Positions 1 to 5,483 of a stretch of DNA of 5,517 nucleotides are shown one piece after another; position 1 is the stretch's first letter, and each line of letters opens with the position of its first letter. Below the pieces are notes generated by a model. The model did not search any database, had not been told where the DNA came from, and saw only the letters and a list, made by a program, of their open reading frames with translations. The translations under genes and the position numbers were made by a program. The stretch spans positions 1-5,517 of the forward strand of contig CAIYOB010001044.1 of the NCBI GenBank assembly GCA_903927685.1, in the 5' to 3' direction. This DNA is from an uncultured Planctomycetaceae bacterium. Its GTDB lineage: Bacteria > Planctomycetota > Planctomycetia > Pirellulales > Pirellulaceae.

Positions 1-2
1 CC

Positions 3-1736
3 GCCGGGCAACCGCGGCGGATTGAACTCCAGGCCGGTGAATACTACCTGGATCGGGCCGTGGACCTGGGACCGGATGACGCGGGCTTGACCATCGAGGC
101 TGCGCAGGGAGCGGAGGTCGTGCTTTGCGGTGGGCGGCAAATCGGCGGTTGGCACCGCGAGGGCGAGAACCTGTGGGCCGCCGACCTGCCCGATGTCAAG
201 GAACGCAAGTGGGACTTCCGAATGCTGGCGGTCGCGGATCGTCTGTGCCCCCGCGCACGCCTGCCGCGCGAGGGCAGTTTCACGCACCTGACCGAATTCA
301 AGGTGCCCTGGATGAGCACGACCGGCGGCGGTTGGAAGCGGAAGCCGACGCCGGAAGAACTGACCACGATGAAATACCGCCCGGAGGACCTGGGGCCGTG
401 GCTTGACGTGCGCAACGCCGAGGTCACGGTGTACCACATGTGGGACGAATCGGTCGTCGGCATTCTCCGCAACGACACGGAGAACCACGAGCTCACGTTC
501 TCCACTCCCGGTGGGCATCCGCCGGGGGCGTTCGGCGTGCTGACGTACGTCGTCTGGAATGTCCGCGAGGGGCTGACGCAGGCGGGACAGTGGTACCTGG
601 ACCGAACGGCCGGCAAGGTCGTGTACTGGCCGCTGCCTGGCGAGGACCTGACGACGGCCAAGGTTCTGGCGCCGACCGTCGAGTCCCTCGTGCGCATCCG
701 CGGTGCGGACGGAAGACCGGTCCGTGACATCACCCTGCGTTCCCTGACGCTGACGATCACGAACACGCCGCTGGTTGCCGGAGGATTTGGGGCCGGCAAC
801 TTCCCGGGCGCGATTGAGTTGCACCGCGCCGAGGACTGCCGGCTGGCGGGGCTGACGATCAAGAACGTCGCCGGCCAGGGGCTCCGGGCAAGCAGCCTCA
901 GGTCGTGCACCATCGAGGATTGTCAGGTCCACGACACGGGCGCCTGCGGCTTGAAATTCGACGGGCAGTGCCTCGTCCGCAACAACCAGGTGCATCACGT
1001 CGGCCGGATCTACCCCAGCGCCATTGCCGTCTGGGGCGGCGGCAAGAACGGGCAGGTATGCCAGATCGAGCACAACACCGTCCACGACACGCCGTACACG
1101 GCCATCGCTTGCGGCGGCGACGACCACCGGATCGAAGCGAACCGGATTTGCCGGGCGATGCAGGTGCTCCACGACGGCGCGGGCATCTACATCACCTTCT
1201 GCAAACGCATCGTGCTGCGCGGGAACTACATCCATGACATCGTCGATACGGGCGGCTACGGAGCCTCGGCGTACTACCTCGACGAACAGGCCGAGGACTG
1301 CCTCGTGGAAGGCAATCTGAGCGTGCGGGTAGCGCGGCCGTCACATAACCACATGGCCAAGCGGAACACATTGCGAAACAACGTCTTCGTGTGCGCCGGC
1401 GATGCCACACTGACGTTTCCGCGGTCCTCGGACTACCGGCTGGAGAGGAACGCCGTAGTCGCCGACGGCAGTCTGCGCATCACGCAGCCCGAGGGAATCA
1501 CGGAGGCGGTAGGCAACGTGGCGTTCAGCAAGTCCGGAAAGGTCGAGGGAGTGACGCTGGATTCTTACCGGCCGGCCGGCACCCAGCCCATCGCATCCGG
1601 CGACCGCTGGCTCCTGGCCGATCCCCAGCTGACCGAATACGAATCCGGCCAAGTCCGCTTCGCCCCGGACAGCCCAGCCAAGGAACTGGGCATCAAGGAG
1701 ATCGACGTCAGTGGCGCCGGCTGCACGCAGCCGTAA
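3..1736 (+). CDS. right-handed parallel beta-helix protein, GH141-like, 5'-partial
   Basis: Probably a secreted or surface carbohydrate-active protein; the exact reaction is unknown. The frame is open from base 3 to the TAA at 1734-1736 (577 codons visible). The GTG at 60 is not taken as the start because the codons before it read RIELQAGEYYLDRA, the usual first strand of a beta-helix domain; the true start and any signal peptide lie left of the window. Counting from that GTG, residues 20-31 (VVLCGGRQIGGW), 66-74 (RARLPREGSF region) and 177-191 (QWYLDRTAGKVVYWP) match the conserved blocks I associate with the GH141-like group, whose characterised members include an alpha-L-fucosidase and a xylanase. 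Residues about 222-470 are short parallel-beta-helix turns with ladder motifs such as IEDCQVHDTG, IEHNTVHDT, LRGNYIHDI and VEGNL. No frameshift is seen. The fold is confident; the GH family is from motif memory, and catalytic residues are not assigned. It converges on the PKD gene. Confidence 0.85.
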   Translation, partial: AGQPRRIELQAGEYYLDRAVDLGPDDAGLTIEAAQGAEVVLCGGRQIGGWHREGENLWAADLPDVKERKWDFRMLAVADRLCPRARLPREGSFTHLTEFKVPWMSTTGGGWKRKPTPEELTTMKYRPEDLGPWLDVRNAEVTVYHMWDESVVGILRNDTENHELTFSTPGGHPPGAFGVLTYVVWNVREGLTQAGQWYLDRTAGKVVYWPLPGEDLTTAKVLAPTVESLVRIRGADGRPVRDITLRSLTLTITNTPLVAGGFGAGNFPGAIELHRAEDCRLAGLTIKNVAGQGLRASSLRSCTIEDCQVHDTGACGLKFDGQCLVRNNQVHHVGRIYPSAIAVWGGGKNGQVCQIEHNTVHDTPYTAIACGGDDHRIEANRICRAMQVLHDGAGIYITFCKRIVLRGNYIHDIVDTGGYGASAYYLDEQAEDCLVEGNLSVRVARPSHNHMAKRNTLRNNVFVCAGDATLTFPRSSDYRLERNAVVADGSLRITQPEGITEAVGNVAFSKSGKVEGVTLDSYRPAGTQPIASGDRWLLADPQLTEYESGQVRFAPDSPAKELGIKEIDVSGAGCTQP

Positions 1737-1800
1737 GCGTCGTTCACGAAATGGAGTCCTGGGGGCCGTCGTGAGGTCAGCCACATCCCCGGTTCTCAAC
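1737..1800. other. convergent intergenic gap
   Basis: This is the 64-base space between the stop of the plus-strand beta-helix gene and the stop of the minus-strand PKD gene. Both transcripts should end here, but I see no strong hairpin and no T- or A-run on either strand. Termination may be factor-dependent, or may occur inside the opposing gene. Confidence 0.6.
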
Positions 1801-3456
1801 TCAGTCGGGGCTGGCTTGGGGAAGCACCTGGATTGTCCGTTCTGCCCGGCCGCCACGCCCCGCTGAGTCCCAGACGATCAGCGTCACGCGGTACTCGCCC
1901 GGCTTCTCAAAGGTGTGCTGCGGAACGGGCGTCACCTCCGGGATGCCATCGCCGAAGTCCCACAGCCGCTCACGGATCTCGCTCGCCGTAGCTTGCGAAG
2001 CACACTCGAACGACACCGGTTGCCCGACCTGGATGGTTGTCGGAAAGCGAAACTCGGCGGCCGGGGCTGCGGTTGGGAAGGGCTTGGCTGTTGGCAGTTG
2101 GTTGCTCCGGTTGCCGTCCACCGCACAGTCCCTGAACTCGAGAGCCGCGTACTGGGATGGCTGGGTGACGGCAGTCAAGGCGTTGTCAGTGATCGCGCAG
2201 CGGAGGAAAGTCAAGCGGTCCACGCCCGGCCCGCCCAACTGGACGCCGTAGCCGCCGTTCTGCGCAAAGGTACAGTCCTCGAACACTAGGTCCTGGCAGT
2301 TGCCGTTCGTGCGGAATCCGTGGCCGCTGTCGTTGGGATACCGCGCCCGGGAGTCGCCACGGACGCCGCCGGCGAACGTGCAACGATAGAAGTAGTGCCG
2401 GGCGATTCCGCCTGTTTCGCCCTGCAACTGCGCGCCGAACTGAAGGCAGTCGCGGACCGTGTTGTAGCCCCAGAAGACGTTGTTCTTGACCGGTTTGTTG
2501 GAGACCGAAAGTCCGATGTGCGCGCCCCGGTTCACGATGTTGTCCGTCACCACCACATCGCGGGCGATGATTTCGATGCCATACCCCTTCAACGTGCCAT
2601 CGTCCGTGCCGATCACGTTTCGCCGCACGGCCGACTGCGTCCCCTGGTCCACGCTGAGCCAGTGGTCCACCACGTTGTCCTCGATCAGCGACCGCGGGCA
2701 GCCCCCCCAGATTTCGATCCCCAGGCCCTCGCCGCCGGAGCCGCTCACTCGATTGTTGCGGATTACCAGCTCGGCCGAGTGGTCACCGAAGATCCCGCCC
2801 CGGCCGGTCGTGTCGATCGTGTTGCCCAGGACCTGGTTCCGCACGCAGCCCCAGGCCAGCCGGATACCGCCCCCGTACTCGGCCCCCACGCCGATGTTCT
2901 CGATCCGGCAGTCGGTAATCCGGCTGTCGGTGACGCCGCCCTCCATGCTTGGGTTGTGGCCGGAGAACAGGATCGCGTGCGGGCCCCAAGTCTTGACGTT
3001 CGCCAGGTTGCGAATGGTGAGATGGTGGAGCCACAGCCGGCGGGAGTTGCCGCCACTGATTCCCTGGTGCAACCCGGGCCTGTTCTCGCCGTCCAAAGTC
3101 AGGTGAGCCAATTCCACGTCCTCGCAGTCCGCCAGACGGATCAGGACCGAGGGCTGGGCGCCCCGGTAGACGAGCGTGGTCTGCGCCTGTCCCGCCCCGA
3201 TCAGCCGGACCTTGGACTTGGGCCGGATCGCCTCAGGCAACTCGTAGGTCCCGGCCGCCAGTTGAACGGTATCCCCGGGCGCGGCCCGGTCGATGGCCGC
3301 TGCCACGGCCTGAGAATCGAAGCCCTGCGGCGAGATCGTCGCGGCCAGCCGGTCCGGGGCGGGGCCCGGTTGCGCGCCTGCGATTCCGTGCGATGCCCAA
3401 GAGGCCAATCCAACGAGGACGATGGCGATCGTGCGAATCGATGGCGCTGCTTGCAT
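1801..3456 (-). CDS. secreted parallel beta-helix protein with C-terminal PKD domain
   Basis: A 551-residue exported protein, probably binding or cleaving a polysaccharide or acting as a surface protein; no reaction can be assigned. The start is the ATG at 3456, although the frame is open to 3624, because it begins a clean signal peptide: R8, a hydrophobic stretch at 10-22 and a likely cleavage near GIAGA|QPG (residues 28-29). A weak GGGGA lies seven bases upstream. Residues about 47-100 form a pectate-lyase-like N-terminal cap (FDSQAVAAAIDRAAPGDTV, then YELPEAI and RLIGAG). Residues about 100-455 are beta-helix turns with many N-x-V/I and G-I-x-I ladders (IEDNVVDHW, VRRNVIGTDDG, VVTDNIVNRGAHIGLSV). 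A Pro/Ala linker at about 456-468 leads to a PKD domain at about 469-547 with the hallmark WDFGDG at 499-504, HTFEKPGEYRVTL, and a terminal TIQVL strand. PKD domains commonly mediate glycan or protein contacts. It is transcribed toward gene 1; a promoter candidate lies at 3538-3566. Confidence 0.9.
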   Translation of the reverse strand: MQAAPSIRTIAIVLVGLASWASHGIAGAQPGPAPDRLAATISPQGFDSQAVAAAIDRAAPGDTVQLAAGTYELPEAIRPKSKVRLIGAGQAQTTLVYRGAQPSVLIRLADCEDVELAHLTLDGENRPGLHQGISGGNSRRLWLHHLTIRNLANVKTWGPHAILFSGHNPSMEGGVTDSRITDCRIENIGVGAEYGGGIRLAWGCVRNQVLGNTIDTTGRGGIFGDHSAELVIRNNRVSGSGGEGLGIEIWGGCPRSLIEDNVVDHWLSVDQGTQSAVRRNVIGTDDGTLKGYGIEIIARDVVVTDNIVNRGAHIGLSVSNKPVKNNVFWGYNTVRDCLQFGAQLQGETGGIARHYFYRCTFAGGVRGDSRARYPNDSGHGFRTNGNCQDLVFEDCTFAQNGGYGVQLGGPGVDRLTFLRCAITDNALTAVTQPSQYAALEFRDCAVDGNRSNQLPTAKPFPTAAPAAEFRFPTTIQVGQPVSFECASQATASEIRERLWDFGDGIPEVTPVPQHTFEKPGEYRVTLIVWDSAGRGGRAERTIQVLPQASPD

Positions 3457-3463
3457 GGGTTCA

Positions 3464-3468
3464 TCCCC
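3464..3468 (-). promoter_or_regulatory. weak ribosome binding site of the PKD gene
   Basis: On the minus strand GGGGA lies seven bases before the ATG at 3456. The match to the anti-Shine-Dalgarno is partial, but its position supports starting at the signal-peptide methionine rather than at the longer frame beginning at 3624, which would place 56 arginine- and proline-rich residues ahead of the signal peptide. Confidence 0.5.
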
Positions 3469-3537
3469 GATACTGGAGGGGGGTGAGGGCGTCAAGGGGT
3501 ACGGCTGCCGGCCTTGTCGTACTGGCCAGCGGTGTCC

Positions 3538-3566
3538 TTTATACTGGCTGGGCGGTCGCCGTCCAA
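3538..3566 (-). promoter_or_regulatory. sigma70-like promoter for the PKD gene
   Basis: Read on the minus strand, TTGGAC (3566-3561) is followed by exactly 17 bases and then TATAAA (3543-3538). The -10 matches the TATAAT consensus at five of six positions. The -35 matches TTGACA only at its first three bases. Transcription would begin near 3530, giving a leader of about 75 bases before the ATG at 3456. The -10 overlaps TATACT on the plus strand (3540-3545), so a divergent start is conceivable, but the plus-strand TTGTCG at 3514-3519 is 20 bases away, which is too far for a good match. Confidence 0.5.
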
Positions 3567-3588
3567 GGAGAATCGTCCAAGGAGAATC
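3561..3588 (+). repeat. perfect 14-bp tandem duplication
   Basis: GTCCAAGGAGAATC occurs twice without interruption (3561-3574 and 3575-3588). Each copy carries AAGGAG on the plus strand and TTGGAC on the minus strand, the hexamer used here as the -35 of the PKD promoter. The upstream copy therefore places a second TTGGAC 14 bases behind the first. It could be a regulator binding site with a 14-bp period or a recent slippage event. Confidence 0.8.
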
Positions 3589-3644
3589 GGATAAGGTGAA
3601 GGATCGCTTGTGTCGGCATGGCACGAGATGCTCGCCCTGTCCAC

Positions 3645-3685
3645 GGAGGAAGTTGAAGATGCTGACAGCCTTGCCGCCAGCGTAA
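3645..3685 (+). other. strong Shine-Dalgarno plus eight-codon ORF ending in the inverted repeat
   Basis: GGAGGAAG (3645-3652) lies six bases before ATG at 3659, as good a ribosome site as any in the window. The frame reads MLTALPPA and stops at TAA 3683-3685. That TAA lies within the first bases of the left arm of the inverted repeat. It may be a leader peptide, a gene start cut off by insertion of the repeat, or chance. There is no homology evidence for any of these. Confidence 0.3.
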
Positions 3686-3749
3686 CCCGAGGCGTCAGCG
3701 AGGAATCTGGCTGGAAATCGATTCGTCCTCGCTCACGCGTCGGGTTACG
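3681..3749. repeat. 24-bp-arm imperfect inverted repeat, probable planctomycete dispersed element
   Basis: The left arm (3681-3704, beginning CGTAACCCGAGGCGTCAGCG) and the right arm (3726-3749, ending ACGCGTCGGGTTACG) are reverse complements at 22 of 24 positions, separated by a 21-base spacer that contains AATCGATT. On the minus strand the element translates as NPTRERG...SSLTPRVT, a string I recall from many spurious hypothetical proteins of planctomycetes, consistent with a high-copy REP-like palindrome; copy number cannot be tested here. It lies 5' of both flanking genes, so it does not serve as their terminator. The flanks share TGCCGC (3672-3677 and 3761-3766), too short and GC-rich to call a target-site duplication. 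Confidence 0.8.
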
Positions 3750-3780
3750 AACGACGGCTCTGCCGCTTAACTCGCACAAC

Positions 3781-3785
3781 AAGGA
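3781..3785 (+). promoter_or_regulatory. ribosome binding site of the membrane microprotein
   Basis: AAGGA ends six bases before the ATG at 3792, which is ideal Shine-Dalgarno spacing. It is a main reason to accept this short frame as a gene. Confidence 0.65.
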
Positions 3786-3791
3786 CTGAGC

Positions 3792-3926
3792 ATGGCGATC
3801 ATCAAGTGGAAAGGCCGGCTTTACTCATTCACGGTCGCCTGGCCGCTGATTCTGGTAATCCTCGTGCTGATCGCCGTACTCAGTATCCCACTTGTCAAGG
3901 CGCTTCGAGAGTTCGTCGGACGCTGA
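3792..3926 (+). CDS. 44-residue single-pass membrane microprotein, unknown function
   Basis: I do not recognise a family. The frame runs from ATG 3792 to TGA 3924-3926. It has a basic N-terminus (MAIIKWKGRLYS, with K5, K7 and R9), a hydrophobic segment at residues about 13-35 (FTVAWPLILVILVLIAVLSI and a little beyond), and a mixed, mostly basic amphipathic tail with K36, R39, E40 and R44. This is a typical small inner-membrane protein layout; the charges at both ends do not settle the topology. AAGGA six bases upstream supports the start. The nearest plus-strand genes lie more than two kilobases upstream, so it is probably transcribed alone, from within the 3457-3791 region. A signal peptide is less likely because no cleavage motif or mature part follows. 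A chance frame is possible, but a random frame over this GC-rich DNA would be rich in Arg, Ala, Pro and Gly rather than Ile, Leu and Val. Confidence 0.65.
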   Translation: MAIIKWKGRLYSFTVAWPLILVILVLIAVLSIPLVKALREFVGR

Positions 3927-3989
3927 ACGTATCCGGGTGAACTGACGAAGCTGGGGAATTCCCGCGGCCGGATTCTTGCGTCCTTCGGC

Positions 3990-4011
3990 GGCCCAGGATG
4001 GTCCCTGGGCC
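3990..4011 (+). terminator. 8-bp hairpin downstream of the microprotein gene
   Basis: GGCCCAGG (3990-3997) and CCTGGGCC (4004-4011) pair perfectly around a six-base loop, 64 bases after the microprotein stop. No T-run follows, so it is a weak intrinsic terminator candidate at best; it may just protect the transcript's 3' end. Confidence 0.3.
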
Positions 4012-4044
4012 TGGGGAAACCGTCCCGTTCCCTCCCTGGCTCGG

Positions 4045-4077
4045 AAAAAGGCCAGCGTCCGCTCGACGAGCGAACGC
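4045..4077 (-). terminator. intrinsic-type terminator downstream of the oxidoreductase gene
   Basis: On the minus strand GCGTTCGCTCG (4077-4067) pairs with CGAGCGGACGC (4065-4055) over 11 positions, one of them a G-U pair. Only one base separates the arms, so the real loop takes the inner pairs, leaving about nine. TGGCC and then five T's (4049-4045) follow. On the plus strand the G-U pair becomes an A-C mismatch and no T-run follows, so the structure is oriented for the minus-strand transcript, about 100 bases after the oxidoreductase stop. The five-base gap before the T-run is longer than ideal. Confidence 0.55.
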
Positions 4078-4092
4078 CTTGGTGGTGTTCGC
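4070..4092. other. hairpin that competes with the terminator stem
   Basis: GCGAACGCC (4070-4078) and GGTGTTCGC (4084-4092) pair over nine positions around a five-base loop; on the plus strand one pair is G-U, on the minus strand it is an A-C mismatch. Bases 4070-4077 are shared with the terminator stem at 4055-4077, so the two cannot form together. Confidence 0.4.
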
Positions 4093-4151
4093 CGAAATAG
4101 ATCAACAGCCCGCGAGGCCGGTGGGGACCATGAAAACGGGCAACCCCGAAG

Positions 4152-4173
4152 GCGGCGGCGGGCAAGCCGCCGC
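4152..4173 (-). terminator. GC hairpin directly after the oxidoreductase stop
   Basis: GCGGCGGC (4152-4159) and GCCGCCGC (4166-4173) form a perfect eight-base-pair stem with a six-base loop, starting three bases after the minus-strand TAG. No T-run follows at once on the minus strand (the first T4 is about 20 bases on), so it is more likely a stabilising 3' hairpin or part of a dispersed repeat than a full terminator. Confidence 0.4.
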
Positions 4174-4175
4174 TG

Positions 4176-5432
4176 CTACAGCACCCACGGTTCGCGTTTG
4201 GGCCGGTCGATCCAGCGGTTGGCGGCTTCGTCGCCGATGATCTGTTCCTTGACCGGGTCGAACTTGAACGCCCGGCCGGTCCAGAAGGCGATGTTGGCCA
4301 GGTGGCACGTGGCCACCGTGCGGTGGGCGATTTCGATGTCGCGGAACGGCTGTTGGCGCGTCTTGACGCACTCCAGGAAGTCGCCAAAGATCCCGCGGCC
4401 CTTGTAGTTGGGAATGTAGATGTCGGGCGGGGCCACCCGCGGCTTGTCGCGGGCCGGGACTTCGCCATGCGTGCCCTTGAAGGCCAGCGGGCCGCCGTTC
4501 CAAGCGCCGCCCAAGTACAGCCGCACGCCGTTGGCGTACTTGAACGTCAGCTGCGGGTACTCCTTGCCGTCCGGCGGGATCACCTCGACCGGCAACGGCT
4601 GGTCGTGCAATTGGGCGGCGAACAGTGCGCCGCCGATGTGATGGGCGCCCCAGTCGGTCATTCCGCCGCCGGAGAAGTCGCGGCAGCCACGCCAGTTGAA
4701 CGGATGATAGGCTTTGTTGAAAGGCCGCCACGGGGCCGGGCCCAGCCAGCGGTCCCAGTCCAGCCCCTCGGGCACCGGTTCGCCCGGCAACACCATGTCG
4801 TTGGACGGCCCGCCGATGTTGACCCACACCTCCTGCAGCTGGCCGCACGTGCCGGACCACAGCATGCGGTGGTACCAGTTATAGTCTTCCCAGACGCGCT
4901 GGCTGCCGCCGGAGAAGACGCGGCCGTAGCGGCGGGCCGTCTCGATCATGATCCGTCCTTCGCGGATGGTCAGCGTTTCCGGCTTCTCGCAGTACACGTC
5001 CTTGCCGCTGCGCATCGCCTCGCAGGTGACCAGCGCATGCCAGTGGTCGGGCGTACCGCAGAACACGGCGTCGATGTCCGGCCGGGCACACAGCTCGCGG
5101 TAGTCGTTGTACGCGGCACAGCCCTGGTACGCGCCGCTGGCCTTGTCCTGGGCATACCGGTCGGTGACGATCTGCTGCGCCCGCTCGCGATGCCGGGTAT
5201 CGACATCGCAGACGGCCAAGACCTGGACTTCGGGATAGCCCATGAAACCGCCCATGTCGCCGGTGCCCTGCCCGCCCACGCCGACAAAGCCCATCGTGAT
5301 CCGCTCGCTGGGAGCGGGACGTCCCTCGCCGCCCAGCGCCGACGCGCGGATGATGTACGGGGCCGCCACGGCCGCGCCGACGGTGCTCAGAAACCCTCGC
5401 CGTGAGAGGGCTGACTTAGTTGTTGCCGTCAT
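4176..5432 (-). CDS. Tat-exported Gfo/Idh/MocA-family oxidoreductase
   Basis: An NAD(P)-dependent dehydrogenase of the glucose-fructose oxidoreductase / inositol dehydrogenase family, acting on a sugar or polyol that cannot be named from sequence. It has 418 residues, a usual length. The N-terminus has a twin-arginine signal SRRGFL (10-15) followed by a hydrophobic stretch to about residue 33, so it is probably exported folded with its cofactor bound. The Rossmann fold follows: TMGFV, then GVGGQG (51-56), the VLAVCDVD strand (71-78) and DAVFCGTPDHWHA (121-133). EKP (149-151) holds the family lysine K150. The C-terminal domain has LDWDRWLGPAPWRPF and then DWGAH (260-264), whose D260 and H264 keep the spacing of the Asp and His in the inositol dehydrogenase Lys-Asp-His triad. 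It ends with DRPKREPWVL, usual for this group. The ATG at 5432 has GGAG seven bases upstream. A purely structural, non-enzymatic paralogue is unlikely as all three residues are present. Confidence 0.93.
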   Translation of the reverse strand: MTATTKSALSRRGFLSTVGAAVAAPYIIRASALGGEGRPAPSERITMGFVGVGGQGTGDMGGFMGYPEVQVLAVCDVDTRHRERAQQIVTDRYAQDKASGAYQGCAAYNDYRELCARPDIDAVFCGTPDHWHALVTCEAMRSGKDVYCEKPETLTIREGRIMIETARRYGRVFSGGSQRVWEDYNWYHRMLWSGTCGQLQEVWVNIGGPSNDMVLPGEPVPEGLDWDRWLGPAPWRPFNKAYHPFNWRGCRDFSGGGMTDWGAHHIGGALFAAQLHDQPLPVEVIPPDGKEYPQLTFKYANGVRLYLGGAWNGGPLAFKGTHGEVPARDKPRVAPPDIYIPNYKGRGIFGDFLECVKTRQQPFRDIEIAHRTVATCHLANIAFWTGRAFKFDPVKEQIIGDEAANRWIDRPKREPWVL

Positions 5433-5439
5433 GAGTATT

Positions 5440-5443
5440 CTCC
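5440..5443 (-). promoter_or_regulatory. ribosome binding site of the oxidoreductase
   Basis: On the minus strand GGAG lies seven bases before the ATG at 5432. This fits the start that also gives the complete twin-arginine signal. Confidence 0.65.
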
Positions 5444-5461
5444 GTGGAAGGTGGCACAGCG

Positions 5462-5483
5462 GCCGGTTCTCGGGGAAACCGGC
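5462..5483. other. 7-bp hairpin in the oxidoreductase 5' region
   Basis: GCCGGTT (5462-5468) and AACCGGC (5477-5483) pair perfectly around an eight-base loop. They lie 30-51 bases before the oxidoreductase start, in its probable leader or promoter. I see no clear -10/-35 pair in 5433-5517, so the promoter is probably to the right of the window. The hairpin could be an operator or leader structure, or the 3' end of an upstream gene's terminator. Confidence 0.35.

Larger units (their letters stand above)
3457..3791. other. divergent intergenic region (335 bases)
   Basis: This region lies between the PKD gene (minus) and the 44-codon membrane microprotein gene (plus), so both 5' regions fall here. 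It contains a sigma70-like promoter pointing to the PKD gene, a 14-bp perfect tandem duplication, a strong Shine-Dalgarno with an eight-codon ORF, and a large inverted repeat. Open frames across it are short or consist of translated repeat, and none looks like a conserved protein. Confidence 0.7.
3927..4175. other. hairpin-rich intergenic region (249 bases)
   Basis: This lies between the plus-strand microprotein stop and the minus-strand oxidoreductase stop. Both transcripts end here. It holds a short palindrome GGGAATTCCC (3954-3963), four hairpins detailed separately, and no convincing coding frame; the open frames crossing it have arginine- and proline-rich composition typical of GC-rich non-coding frames. 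Confidence 0.6.

Noticed and set aside
60..62. GTG at 60 as the start of the first gene
   Set aside because: The frame stays open to the window edge and the preceding codons encode a typical beta-helix first strand, so the gene begins outside the window.
44..913. 289-codon minus-strand frame opposite the first beta-helix gene
   Set aside because: Composition is rich in Ser, Arg and Pro with no recognisable domain, and the opposite strand carries a clear beta-helix protein; long antisense frames are expected in GC-rich DNA.
1737..1800. Shared bidirectional terminator between the convergent genes
   Set aside because: I found only three-base arms (such as GTG...CAC) and no T- or A-run, not enough to call a terminator.
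2320..3486. 388-codon plus-strand frame opposite the PKD gene
   Set aside because: It mirrors codon structure of the PKD gene, is Val/Asp/Arg/Pro/Ala-rich without motifs, and runs through that gene's signal-peptide region.
3457..3624. Longer start of the PKD gene at 3624
   Set aside because: It would put 56 Arg/Pro-rich residues before a well-formed signal peptide and would make the promoter at 3538-3566 part of the coding region.
3628..3789. 53-codon plus-strand frame (MLALSTEEVEDADSLAAS...) ending two bases before the microprotein ATG
   Set aside because: More than half of it is translated inverted repeat (SVTRGVSEE...RSRVGL), and no good ribosome site precedes its ATG. The closeness to the microprotein start is noted but not enough.
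4021..4042. Minus-strand G-runs suggesting a G-quadruplex
   Set aside because: Only three GGG runs plus a GG are present, which is weak and unremarkable in DNA this GC-rich.
3821..4468. 215-codon minus-strand frame spanning the 3927-4175 gap and overlapping the oxidoreductase 3' end
   Set aside because: Arg/Ser/Pro-rich, runs antisense through the microprotein and through hairpins, and has no motif.
4302..5405. 367-codon plus-strand frame opposite the oxidoreductase
   Set aside because: It is a shadow of a gene with complete family motifs, and has no domain of its own.
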